This document shows positions 1 to 10,062 of a stretch of DNA of 64,000 bases, piece by piece. Source of the stretch: Tupaia tana (lineage: Eukaryota > Chordata > Mammalia > Scandentia > Tupaiidae); contig JAKSZU010000008.1 of NCBI GenBank assembly GCA_026018925.1, positions 60,535,027 to 60,599,026 of the forward strand. The letters are read 5' to 3'. The position numbers and the translations under genes are program-made. Numbering within the stretch: the stretch's first letter is position 1; the number at the start of each line of letters is the position of its first letter. Below the pieces are notes generated by a model, which worked only from the letters and a program-made list of their open reading frames with translations, was not told the origin of the DNA and ran no database searches.

Positions 1-251
1 TTGCTTGACTCCCATGTAGTTGACTGCGGTTCGCGTCCCGGACCCGGTGGCTTAAAACTCACACCGGGCGCATGTGCGTGTGTGCCCAAGATCCAAGAGG
101 AGAATGGAGGAGAAGGGATTGCAGAGTGGCCATCCCCCCTGGGGGGTGATTTCTCACTTTCTGTCTCTATGTCTCTCTCTCTGTCTGTCTGGCGAGTGCA
201 CGCGCCCTAGAGCAAAAACCTCTCCAAAAAAAAAAAAAAAAAAAAAAAAAA
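1..251 (+). mobile_element. Type A tRNA-derived SINE (subfamily A1), cut by window edge
   Basis: The copy starts inside the tRNA-like head and carries the B box variant GGTTCGCGTCC, the AAAACTCAC motif after it, the GC-rich body with GGGATTGC, the CT-rich run and a pure 26-base A tail (226-251). The first part of the head, with the A box, lies outside the window. The clean tail suggests a fairly recent insertion. Confidence 0.85.
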
Positions 252-680
252 GTCTTTGACAAGTAATCCACATTAATTAATTTTTTCCTTAACATCCTCT
301 CCATTGTAAAATTGCCATTTTTACTTTATCATACTCTATTCTTTGGAAGCAAGTCACTATGTTCTCTAGAACTTTTAAATTAAAACAAACGGAATAGATT
401 CTGTCCTTATTTAATAGAGGGTTGCTAGGCCTGTGAAGGAAGTCTGTCTGCAAGGTGAGAAAATTGAGAAATGCTGATCAGAAATGGACAGACTCGTGAC
501 AGAATTTCCCCTTTCTGATTCTCAGAGAAGTTCCCTGTCTTCTGGAGGTTATATTTTGCATCACTATTAGGCCAGAAATACCTGTCTTTTGATCTAAATA
601 GGTTAGGTTGGAGCTCTGTTAATCACAAATGTGTAAGTAATACATGACCTAACTGAATTGCGATGGTAATGAAATATATA
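252..680. other. Unique AT-rich sequence, no gene seen
   Basis: No recognised repeat, long open frame or RNA gene is visible. The content is ordinary intronic or intergenic mammalian sequence. Confidence 0.5.
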
Positions 681-940
681 GGACCAACGACGTAGCACAG
701 TGGCTAAGGCCTGTGTGTAGGAAGTCTGATTCCACACGGCCGACAGCCATTTGAATCTCAGCCCTGGTAGCTGGAAAAACATGCAGGACATGTGAGCACG
801 TATGCTAGAAATCTTGACAGGATGGAGAAATGGAAGAAAGGAATTTCAGTGTGATCACACCCCACTAGGGGGAGATGCTTTCTCTTTCTCTCTCTGGTGA
901 GTGCATACACCCTCTAGCAATTAAGAGAGGGGGGAAAAAG
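681..940 (+). mobile_element. Old, diverged type A SINE
   Basis: A tRNA-like head (GGACCAACGACGTAGCACAG, then a decayed B box TTTGAATCTC) is followed by a degraded body, a CT-rich run and the CCCTCTAGCAA end typical of type A. Many substitutions and no clean tail mark it as much older than the copies at 1834 or 3136. Confidence 0.6.
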
Positions 941-1824
941 GGGTGAAATAAGTAGTATGCAGAGGGAATACCTACTACTGAGTGGGGCACAGAGAGGTAG
1001 ATGTTACTATTAATTTACGAAGACTAGCATTTTGCATTCATTATATTCAGAAGCATTGGGGAAATAAATGAATGGCCATGTGTTTCTTGACAATACTCGA
1101 GAATCTGAGACCGCACATTAATAGTCTGGTTTTGTAGCATAGGTCTCAAAGAAAAACAGAGTTACAGCTTTATCGAGACTTTGCTGCGTGTTCATAACTA
1201 AGCCATGTTTGTGTAAGATTTAGAGCCAAGAAAAGAGCTGCCTGATATTTGAAGTGCACAATTATCTACATCCTTCTTCCCTAAGGAAAGGGCCGTCGGA
1301 ATTCAGCCTTTTAGTCCAGAAGCATCTTTGATTTATGAATACTGTGAACATCTGTAATGTCCCATGACTATTACCTGGAGCAGTTTTAGCCTTAAAGTGC
1401 AGAAAGAGGGCTGGAAAGGAACATTTATATCTTTTGTACATATCATCAGCTGATCCGTTATGACATTTATTGATAGTCATGAAATGAAAGGATATTTTGG
1501 GCATTAGTGGCTTTGAATTACCACTGTTTAATTCTCCATATTATTTTTTTCACAATGGGAAAAATCAGCTATCAAAAAGACACATTTTTAATAGCTTTTT
1601 AATGAACCTGTCTTGATAGTTCCTTTTCTCTTAAAGAACTCATTTATGAATTGTTCACATTTCTAACTTACTTCTGATTTTCTAAAAGAAGCTATGGTAT
1701 GAAAGCAGTACAGTAGAAAGGGAACTCAGAGTCCAAGGCCTATAATGGCTTCTATTAATGTGCTCAATGGTCAGTACTCGTTTCCTGGAAGAACAAGAGA
1801 TCATACCGAAATTTGATAAGAAAA
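941..1824. other. Unique sequence, no gene seen
   Basis: Nothing recognisable. A minus-strand open frame of 80 codons at 1262-1504 has no family resemblance and is likely chance. Confidence 0.45.
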
Positions 1825-1833
1825 AGTAAAGGA

Positions 1834-2115
1834 TGAGACCAGCAGTTGGCATAATGGCTATGTCACTGGACTCCCATGTAGTTGACTGCGGTTCGAGTCC
1901 TGGACTTGGTGGCTTAAACTCACGCTGGGCACATGTATGTGCGTGCCCAAGATCCCAAGAGGAGAATGGAGGAGAAGGGATTGCGGCATGGCCATCCCTT
2001 CTGGGGGGATTTCTCGCTTTTTGTCTATCTCCCTCTGTCTTTCTGGGGAGCACATGCGCCCTATAGCAAAAACCTCTCAAAAAAAAAAAAAAAAAAAAAA
2101 AAGAAAGAAAGAAAG
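1834..2115 (+). mobile_element. Type A SINE (subfamily A2) with target-site duplication
   Basis: A full-length copy with A box region, B box GGTTCGAGTCC, body, CT-rich run and a long A tail that decays to (GAAA)n. The direct repeat AGTAAAGGA flanks it at 1825-1833 and 2116-2124, as expected from L1-driven target-primed reverse transcription. Open frames here in both strands are shadows of the SINE. Confidence 0.9.
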
Positions 2116-2693
2116 AGTAAAGGAGAGAGAAAGGGAGATGCAGAGCCATTCCCAGACAAAACAATGAGATAGGCAAAACTCTAGCTCCAGTGTCACCCCT
2201 GTCTGTCTTTTCTATACTCCATGAAACCAAGCGACCTAGTGCTCATCCTATCAGTCCTCTGGTTTCAGACTGAGATAGTCACCTTCCTTGTAAAATCTAT
2301 CCATGCTTTGGCAACCAGCTGTTGAGCATGGAAGAAGTTAAAAATACCAATATGAATTTTGCTATAGTCTCAATACTTTGTGAATTTGCAGTTCATCAGG
2401 GTAGGAAAAAACAAGTATATAGGTAACTTGTAAGAGGGATAGAGAGCTATAGAGGTAAGATAAAAGAGTAAAACTAGGAAAAGAAAAAAAAAAAGAATAA
2501 GAGATTGATAGCAGTGTGAAAGAAACTGAGAAGGAGGCCATAGAAGGCAATGTACAAAAAAGTCAAGGAAGAAAAAAAAAAAAAACCTAGGAAAAGATCC
2601 TGGATTTGATGATTAAAATGTAATTATAAAATGCAGTTTACTCATGTGAAAATAAAAAAATAAATAAAACAAATAACTCTTTAAAAATAAAAG

Positions 2694-2862
2694 GGGGGTC
2701 AGCAGGTGGTATGGTGGTTGAGGCACTGGACTTCCCACATGGCCCACCACGGTTCAAGTCCCAGACCTGGTGGCCTGTTTTCTCACACTCCCTCTCCCCT
2801 TGCCCCTCCTCTACCCCATGAATTCATGTGAAAAATAAATAAATAAATAAATAAATAAAATA
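2694..2862 (+). mobile_element. Type B tRNA-derived SINE
   Basis: The tRNA-like head (GGTGGTATGGTGGTTGAGG; B box GGTTCAAGTCC) passes straight into a CT-rich segment and then an (AAAT)n tail. It lacks the GC-rich body of type A. A second type B in opposite orientation abuts it downstream. Confidence 0.75.
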
Positions 2863-2868
2863 GACAAT

Positions 2869-3035
2869 ATTTTAAAGAATTATTTTATTTCACTTTATTT
2901 GGCCAGAGAGGAACAGAGTAAGCAAGAGAGAGAGAGAAAGGGAAAGTGAGAAAGCAAGCCACTGGGTTCAGTACTCAAACTGCAGTCGGCCATGTAGGAG
3001 TCCAGCTCTCTTAACCACCACGCCACCTGCCAGCC
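2869..3035 (-). mobile_element. Type B tRNA-derived SINE
   Basis: Reverse copy of type B: a T-rich tail, AATTTGACC-like region, GA-rich run, then the B box complement and the head ending CCACCTGCCAGCC. It lies tail-to-tail with the copy at 2694, giving an inverted SINE pair. Confidence 0.75.
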
Positions 3036-3135
3036 TCAAATAAATAATTCTTTTTTTAAAAAAATGCAGTTCAAATGAAGTGATTAATTGATTGTATTAA
3101 TTTATTCACAAACACATATTAAAGGAGATAAGTGA

Positions 3136-3403
3136 GGGGACCAGCAGTTAGCGTAATGGCTATGTCGCTGGACTCCCACGTAGTCGACCGCAGTTCGCGT
3201 CCTGGACCCGGTGGCTTAAAACTCACGCCGGGCGCATGTGTGTACGTGCCCAGGATCCCGAGAGGAGAATGGAGGATAAGGGATTGCGGCATGACCATCC
3301 CCTCTGTGGGGGGGGGGGTGATTTCTCGCTTTCTGTCTCTATGTCTCTCTCTGTCTGTCTGGCGAGCGCACGCACCCTATAGCAAAAACCTCTCCAAAAA
3401 AAA
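3136..3403 (+). mobile_element. Type A SINE (subfamily A1) with 15-bp target-site duplication
   Basis: A full-length copy, nearly consensus: GGGGACCAGCAGTTAGCG start, B box with GCG (AGTTCGCGTCC), AAAACTCACG, GC-rich body with an expanded G run, CT-rich run and A tail. The 15-bp direct repeat AAAGGAGATAAGTGA occurs at 3121-3135 and 3404-3418. This is the cleanest evidence in the window that type A uses L1 machinery. Confidence 0.92.
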
Positions 3404-3418
3404 AAAGGAGATAAGTGA

Positions 3419-4039
3419 ATTGCATGGGGTTCAAGGCTAAACATGGAAAAAAGAAAGAACGGTCAATGATTTAAGTAATTTCAGTTGTGATCCAAAAGAA
3501 AAAAAATAAAACGAAACAAAGCAAAAAGCAGTAGTTATAAGGACAGCAATGTCCATAGCAAAAAAAAAGCCAACTTTCTACAATCAAATGGTTTACATAA
3601 TGATCAAGTATGATAAATCTAAAAAGAAATAAACTGGGCTTTAATAATATGAGATATCCTTTTCCTGTAGAGACAAATCGTGAGCTGGAGGCCTCAGCGG
3701 GTTGGATGGCTCCTTAGATGATTTTTAATGAGGGGCACCACCTTGGAAGTAACCAGGGTCTGGCAGTAAAGATGAAAAGGCAACAAAGAGAGAACTGTTA
3801 CCCGTAGGCAGGCAAATCAAAGCATCTCAGCCTAAAAAGAGATAGGAAGAAATCACTTCAGAGCAGTATTTTTTTGCTTATTTCTGAGTTAGTCACACCC
3901 ACAGCTATCTCATCTCACCAGGCTTGCTGTCCTTTTTTGTCTATGGGAAAACACTCCAGTCCATGAATATACTGGTAATATGTTATTTCTATCTGGCAAG
4001 CATCCCCTTTCTCTTCCTCTGCTCACTGAATACTTTCTC
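3419..4039. other. Unique sequence, no gene seen
   Basis: AT-rich sequence with no recognised repeat, RNA gene or coding signal. Confidence 0.45.
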
Positions 4040-4044
4040 TCCTT

Positions 4045-4440
4045 TTGAGACTCTTCCTTCAGGATGATGCTCAAGGTTATTCACATGAGCCAAGACAACC
4101 AACAACCAACCAATCAGAGTCCTTCATCAAAGACTGATCCACTCTCCCGACCAGCAAGGCTTGATTTCTTTGTATGATTGCAGACTTTGTCATCTACGTG
4201 GGGCTGGAACTGTACCACAGACATAACCCACGGGAGAATGAAGCCAATACACAAAGCAATGCTAAGGGCACCTATGAGAGAAAACCATATTCATCTTGAG
4301 GTCGTTAAGCTGAGGACAAAGCCCTAACGTCTCTTCTTATTTTTTGGAGTCTTACAGGCCAATAGATTTTGTTGTTTGTCTAAGTTAGTTTGAGTTGAGT
4401 TTTTATCACTTGCTATTAACAGAGGTCCAGATACAATATA
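4045..4440 (+). repeat. Degraded interspersed repeat, family not identified
   Basis: The block shares an end motif (AAGTTAGTTTGAGTTGAGTT, followed by a CACTTGC-type stretch) and an upstream GAAGCCAAT with the block at 25060-25470 on the same strand. The two therefore look like ancient copies of one family. The layout recalls old LTR or DNA-transposon remnants; I could not assign it. Confidence 0.4.
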
Positions 4441-4978
4441 TTTTTGGAAAAAAAAAATCTAGGTAGGAAACCAAGAAGTCCTTGAAATAAAAATCTGCTT
4501 TGTTTCAGGATTATGCATAATATGCATGTCATAGCATAAAGATGTTCAGAGGATCATACCTCTTTAAGATTAATTCCTGAGAAAGGAAGAATGGGAATAA
4601 CTAGATGAATGGAAGTTCCATGTTCATCTTCACTATTGACAAAAAGGAATGGGCAAGTTGTATTGATACCCTAAGGAAATTCTTAATGAATCACCCAGGG
4701 AAAATTAGGAAAAGGGTGTCATCATAACAAAGTTGCTGTGGTACTGGAAGTGACATTTGCAGACTCAGTTAAAAACAAACAAACAACAACAAAAAAACAA
4801 AATCAGACATTGCTTGATCATCTATTTTTTGCTGGAAGTGGCACTAAATTGGAAGCTGGGGTGGGAGGGGTATCTTGACTCATCTTGACCCCATCTGTGA
4901 AAAAGCACACCTATATGACTTAGCAAGATTACCAATTCCTCACTAATTTTCTAAAAATTGTCAGAGAACACACGTACT

Positions 4979-4980
<2 letters not shown>

Positions 4981-5016
<36 letters not shown>

Positions 5017-5130
5017 CTCCCTCCCTCACATCATAGTCCCTTTTCCTCCATTCCTCCTTCTCTTAGGATTTTGAGTGCAGGCAGGTGTACTTGCCTGGCC
5101 TGTTTTTCAAGCCCCCAGGGATTTCCAACT
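4981..5130 (-). mobile_element. Old type A SINE fragment with (GA)n expansion
   Basis: Read on the minus strand, a decayed type A body (AGAATGGAGG-like, GGGACT, then a CT-rich run) is visible. The CT-rich run has expanded into a pure (GA)n tract on the plus strand at 4982-5013. The head is lost. Confidence 0.5.
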
Positions 5131-6100
5131 GCAGTAGGATATATGGTATCCAGATTCTTTAATTCCTCTTACTGTGGGGTTTGTGCCTCACTAATTTGTA
5201 ATAATGATGAAAGAAAGTTCCTTTCTCAAAGACTCTCAACTGTGAGCTGTTCATAAAAATATAAATTCTTACTTAGGATTGTTTTTAGAAGATTCTTGGT
5301 AAATTCTTCCTGAATGATAAAAATGAAACAGTAGCTTCCAGCTGACCACACAAAATTTGTTGTAAATAGCCAGAAAAAAATTAGGAGGAAAGTAATGGAG
5401 AATCCACATTGTAACTACCTGTTACTACTGACACTCCACCGGAGATAGTTCCTGTGTTTTGAGCTGTTTCTCAGGTGAAACTATTGATTCAGGGGAATAG
5501 TTTATGCAGAAATTCAGTTTCTAGTCTGGCAGACACTGAGTTCAACATTGTTATCACTCTAGGCAAGAGATGAGCATCTTTGAACTTCCAGGCTTTCCTC
5601 TTTCAGATGGAAATAAAAAGAAATTTCTCCTCAGGTGTTTTGAGCAGCGCACTGAAATGCCTGGAACTGTCTGGAACATGACCTAAGAAATATTTGTACC
5701 TGTCACTTGAAAGAAGGACATTTTAAAAACTAAATGATCAGGTCTTAAGACAGAATCGTTAAAATTAATAGGGAAAATAGGTAAGTTGCTGGTTTAATGG
5801 TTCCCAGAAGCTCTGAAGGCTGAAAAGTGTTCGCCCGATGCTCAGGAGACCTCGGGGGTACATCCTGGCCCGAACTCAGGATCTAAGCAACGTCTGTTTG
5901 TGCCCTTTTCTTTTGCAACGAAAAGCCGGGTTCGAGGGGGAAAGAATAGAGGTAGGACTGGGGAAAGTAAATTATATTTCTGGTAATAGGAATAAAAAAT
6001 CTCCAAGGACAGGGTGGGTGTCAATGATTTATGCAAAATCCTGCGCAATGAGAAGGCACAAACTCCCTGAGAATTCTAAATTTTAGAAGCTCTTTCCAGA
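5131..6100. other. Unique sequence upstream of the CpG island
   Basis: No repeat or coding exon is recognised. CpG content begins to rise from about 5830, and the stretch to 6100 may already be promoter-proximal. Confidence 0.4.
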
Positions 6101-6589
6101 GCGCCTTTCAGCCAGCACCACGCCGGCCCGGACACCCCTTTAAGGGCTGCAGCACATCATCTACCCCACCCCCCACCTTCTTTCTCCTTTCAGCAAAAGC
6201 TTGCAAGCATCCTAACAACTTTTCCCCCTTCTTCTAGTCGGAATAAATTTCGTTGCAGCGAAGAAGCTGTTTCATCGCTTTAACCCAACTTTCCTCTGAT
6301 TTCCTGGGCGAGAACCTGAAATAGGGGCTGCCCAGCAGGCAGAAGCCCAAATTCTGGGCAGCTTCAGGCTTAGTTCCCAGACACCGACGGGTGCCTGTGA
6401 AGGCGGCGCCCTCGGCCCCAGGGCGAGGTTCCAAGTGCTAGCAGGGACTTGGTAGGGCGCGGCGACCTCGGGGCCCCGGCGCGGCAGCAAACCCCAAAGC
6501 TGGGCCCCCGGGCGGGGACGCGCACGGGGAGGCGACGCGCTTTAAGCCCCAGCAGTTTCCGCAGGAGTTATTTTTAGCGGTGCGTCGCC

Positions 6590-6899
6590 AACCTCCCCCC
6601 TCTCGGCCGCCGGCGTGGTAGCCTCCGGCTCCGCTCCGCAGCTTTTTGCAGTCTCCCCCGCCGCTGCCGGCTTTTGGTAGCTTCCACGCGGGCAGCCCAG
6701 AAACTGAGCATGTCTGGAAGCGCGCGGCGGCCCCGGCGGCGGCGGGGGCTGAGCCGGGCTGCGTCAGGCTGAGCCCATTCACCGCGCGGCCGCAGGAGCG
6801 CAGCGCCAGCGCCGCGCCTCCCAGCCCTGCCGAGAGGGGCGCACTCGCAGCCGCGGGGCCCGCCGCCGCTCACCGCAGCCCCCTCCTGGCGACCCGCAA
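6590..6899 (+). other. Candidate non-coding first exon (5' UTR) ending at a strong splice donor
   Basis: The GC-rich core runs into CGCAA|GTAAGT with GT at 6900-6901, an almost ideal U1 donor (GTAAGT). Upstream, the frame that is open across the region lacks an ATG, and the one well-placed ATG (6710) opens only a 20-residue frame. The exon is therefore most easily read as 5' UTR, with translation starting in a later exon beyond the window. The 5' end is arbitrary, set just after the AT-rich element near 6567. I do not recognise the gene. If real, the first intron would exceed 57 kb, as in many large neuronal or developmental genes. An antisense open frame of 99 codons over the same stretch starts with a non-ATG codon and is a GC-rich shadow. 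Confidence 0.45.
6710..6772 (+). CDS. Possible upstream ORF in the candidate 5' UTR
   Basis: ATG at 6710 opens a 20-codon frame closed by TGA at 6770-6772. The product would be very arginine-rich (an RRPRRRR core) because of the CGG repeats. The initiation context has G at -3 in GAGCATGT, which is moderate. If the candidate exon is transcribed, this uORF could dampen translation of the main frame. A chance ATG in GC-rich DNA is the alternative. Confidence 0.25.
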   Translation: MSGSARRPRRRRGLSRAASG

Positions 6900-8567
6900 G
6901 TAAGTTTGTGAGGCTGCTGGGCGGTGGGGCGAGGGCTTGGCGCCCGGGGAGCCCAGGCAGGTTAGCAGGAGGCGCCCCCGAGAACCCGCTGGCCTCCGCC
7001 CCCTGTGCCCGGCGCCTTTCTGAGCCGCCTGGCCAGTTTGAAAGCGAGTGGTCTCGGAGATGCTCGGGCAGGGGCGATGGGCAAAAGCAGGCGGGCAGAA
7101 GTGGCTCTCGCGGCTGCCAGGGGAGCGAACTTGGGAAGAAGGAAGGATCGCGAGGCGAGGGAGGGCACCCGCAGGCCGGGAGCGGGTTGGTGCGGGCTGG
7201 GGAAGGCAGGGTTTGGGGTGCGGGAGCCTGGTCCGAGACAGCCGCAGAGGGATAGTGGGTGTCCCCAGGGGGTCGGGTAGGAGCGGCCGAGGGTGCCGTG
7301 TTGGGGGGGAGGCAGAGTAGAGGACGAGCGAGTCCTGATCAGAGCGGCGGGAGGGAAGATGGATGGAAAGTGGAGCGTGTGGAAAGCGGATTTGAACGCG
7401 AGCAAAGGACGCCGGTGTGAGGGGCAGTGGGCTCCGGATGGGCGGGTGGACTCGGATAATTTGGGGAGTCAGAGCAAGGTGAGGGAGACGCAGTGATGGA
7501 GAGAGGCATCCTCGTTTCGGTCATCGGAGGGAGTACACGCGTCCACTTGCTGGGAACCGAGGGGAGAGAGGATGGATGCAGAAAGTGGCCTGGAAGGGCC
7601 GGCTGGAAAATCGCAGAGGGGTTTGAGTGAAGGCGAGGAGGGGATTGGTGCAGAGATTGGGCCAGGGAACTGGGCTGCTCGGGGTGCTGGAAGGCTCAAG
7701 AAAGGGTTAGAGACTACCTGTGCTCTAAGGATAGACGTTTAGTAGCGGTTCTTTGAGGTTCACTCATGCCCCAGGCTCCTCCTCCATTACTACCTGGCTT
7801 GGACGCACCTTGGCAAGCTTGTAGGAGATTTGGACAGAGATCAGGCCGCGGGGAAGGCTGTCGGGGAGCTGCCGGGGGAGTCTCTTAAGTGCAGGGTTTG
7901 AATATGTGTGATGCTAGTTGGTCTTGGTGGGGAGTGGTGTCTGTCCTAGGCCCGGAGAATCCGCGGGTTTCGCCCGGGAGGTGCGGCATTTTGGGTCGGG
8001 AAGTCAGGCAGAAGTCTGCAACGTGCAACTCGCGGCGGGGCGTGTGTGCGCGCGTGTGTGCGTGTTGCCGGCACCAGGTCGCGTGCGTTGCTGCAGCCTG
8101 TCTCCATGATAGGGAGATCCAGGGTTCCAGGCAGCATGGGGAGAGGATTAGTGAAACGTGCTTTCCTACGTCTCCTCTACCTCTTTCCCCTACGTTCTTT
8201 GCTCTTGCAATGATATCCCTCTCTGATCTCTGCCCTGCCCGGGTGCCTTACACCCCAAACCAGAAGTCGGGCTTCTCAGGTTCCACCCTCCAGGACGCGG
8301 ACGTTCCGGGCTGCTCCCACCACGGACACTCTGGGAGGAAATTCTGAGTCCCAGAGGGTTTTACGGGCTCCCTAAGCGAGGGTCCTTCCCTGAGGCGTCA
8401 CTCTGGGGGTCCGCAGTTCACTCTGCTCCCCCTGCAGATGACGCGGTGAAATTGCCCGAGGACCCGGGAAGCACCATGGCTCCAAATGGCTAGCAGGGCT
8501 GAGAAGCAGAGCAGCGGCCAACATTTATGAGTTTTCAGGATGGGTCGTTCCCCCGGTTCCCCACATG

Positions 8568-8570
<3 letters not shown>
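6900..8570 (+). other. GC-rich start of the presumed first intron
   Basis: G-rich purine-skewed sequence follows the donor, with scattered GGGG runs and a GTGTGTGCGCGCGTGTGTGC stretch near 8043. Open frames of 115-152 codons occur but reflect low stop-codon density in GC-rich DNA. G-skew downstream of a CpG-island start is typical of R-loop-prone promoters. Confidence 0.4.

Positions 8571-8576
<6 letters not shown>

Positions 8577-8644
<68 letters not shown>
8577..8644. repeat. (CA)n followed by (GA)n microsatellite
   Basis: About 17 CA units (8579-8612) pass into about 15 GA units. It is a compound dinucleotide tract, likely polymorphic. Confidence 0.95.
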
Positions 8645-8647
<3 letters not shown>

Positions 8648-9860
8648 GAATGATACGATTAGTAGATTAGTAGAATAAACAAATCCAAAAATCTTTATGC
8701 AAAAGATTGACCTGCCGAGATTTCACCCAAGGAAGGGAAAGCAAGAATTTTCTGCAGCATAGGGGATCAGAAACTGGATCCTCCCTGGAGGGATTGTCAC
8801 CAGGGTCGCAGCTTCTCAGACTCCAGCCAGCTTGCTGTGTTGGGTCCTCTGTGTCACATATTAAGGGTGGCTCTACCAGATATGGGAAAGGAAGATGAAG
8901 GCCACTCTGGAAGCCTGTTTCATCCGTGGAAGGAGCCAAAACGGGAGAGGGAGACTACAGTCTGTCTGCTGCTTAAGAGAGGGGTCTCGGGAATTGTGTG
9001 TGCAACCGGCAGAAATAGTTTAGACATCAGAGTGCAGGGGGAAGATTCAGGTGAGGAGAAATGAGAACCCTGTGGAAAAGTGCTGAGTACAGTGGTATGC
9101 GTTGTCTTGTGAGGAGATAATTGTCCATGGAGGGGCAGCAAGCTTCTAGTGGCCAAGACATGTCCTCTTATTCCATGTGACAGTGGCTGGCCCAGTTTCT
9201 AGTTTGCTGTTGAGAAACATACCCTTTGAAATGTGTGTTGTTCTGGGCACCTGTAAGGTGGAAAATTTGAATAAAAAGGCTTCTGTTGTCATCATTAGTT
9301 TCTATTACCATGATATTTTTCATTCGTTATTATACAACATGGGGAGGTAAAAATAAATGATTGTGTTAGCCATCACCTTTACTTTTCCAGAATGCCGTTA
9401 AAACATAACTTTATTAGTTTCCTATGTTGTTTTGTTTGAAGGTCAAGGAGGAGGGAGGGTTGGGCAATATGATGAGAAAAAGATTGGGTCCCTGAGATCC
9501 TGAGTGCATACAGAGGTGAAATCCTCATTTGTGGGATGCGAAATATAATGTGAAACAGCAAGTCCTTGCTTCCTCACCTCCTGCATTTGAAATACAAAGG
9601 ATTGTATCCTCAGGCTGGTTCTGAGTCCTAAATGGAAGCCTCATTGGGAAGATCTTCCTGGAGGGTAGTTCCCTAAATTCAGATAAGCCTCAGAAAACCT
9701 TCAAGGGAAAATGTGTTGCCCTAAGGTAAAAAGCATTGGAATAAAAAGAAAAGTAGTGAAATGGCTTGATGAGGGCTGAATGAGAGTGAGATGTCAGACA
9801 AAGTGGAAAAAGAGAAATCACTTTTCACTTCATGGGTGAATCTCATTGATAGGCTTGAAG
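8645..9860. other. Unique sequence, no gene seen
   Basis: No recognised repeat or exon. Short open frames on both strands (8667-8939, 8920-9156) have no family resemblance. Confidence 0.45.
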
Positions 9861-10062
9861 CAGTGGTTCTCAACTGCAGACTGGTACCTTGGCGACGCTG
9901 GCTCTGTCTGGAGACATTTTAGTTGTCACAACTTTGGGGGAGAGATGCCATTGGCATCTTGGGCCAGGTGAGGCATGGGGCTAACATTCTACAATAAGCT
10001 GAACAGCTCTCCCACAATTTTCTAGTCTCACAAGTCAGTAGTGATGCAATTGAGAAACCCTG
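9861..10062 (+). mobile_element. MER5A-type hAT-Charlie MITE
   Basis: Begins CAGTGGTTCTCAAC and ends GAGAAACCCTG, with the internal GTCTGGAGACATTTTAGTTG, TTGTCACAACTTTGGGG and CTACAAT motifs of MER5A. It is a non-autonomous DNA transposon shared by placental mammals, long inactive. The flanking 8-bp duplication is no longer clear. Confidence 0.85.

Larger units (their letters stand above)
6100..8100. promoter_or_regulatory. CpG island, probable gene promoter
   Basis: This is the only long GC-rich, CpG-dense block in the window. It is densest at 6350-6900 and tapers through a G-rich segment to about 8100. Sp1-like GGGGCG boxes, an AP-1/CRE-like TGCGTCAG near 6760 and a TTATTTTTAG AT-rich element near 6567 lie within it. 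No classical TATA box fixes the start, so dispersed initiation is likely. The core is free of repeats, as expected of a constrained promoter. Neither the transcript nor the direction is proven. The plus direction is favoured by the splice donor at 6900; divergent transcription is possible. Confidence 0.8.

Noticed and set aside
6574..6873. Arginine-rich minus-strand frame
   Set aside because: Non-ATG start and mirror of the GC-rich plus strand; no support for a minus-strand exon.
6646..6903. Plus-strand frame of 85 codons over the CpG island
   Set aside because: Begins with TTG, not ATG; alanine/proline-rich composition is what GC-rich DNA gives; more likely 5' UTR.
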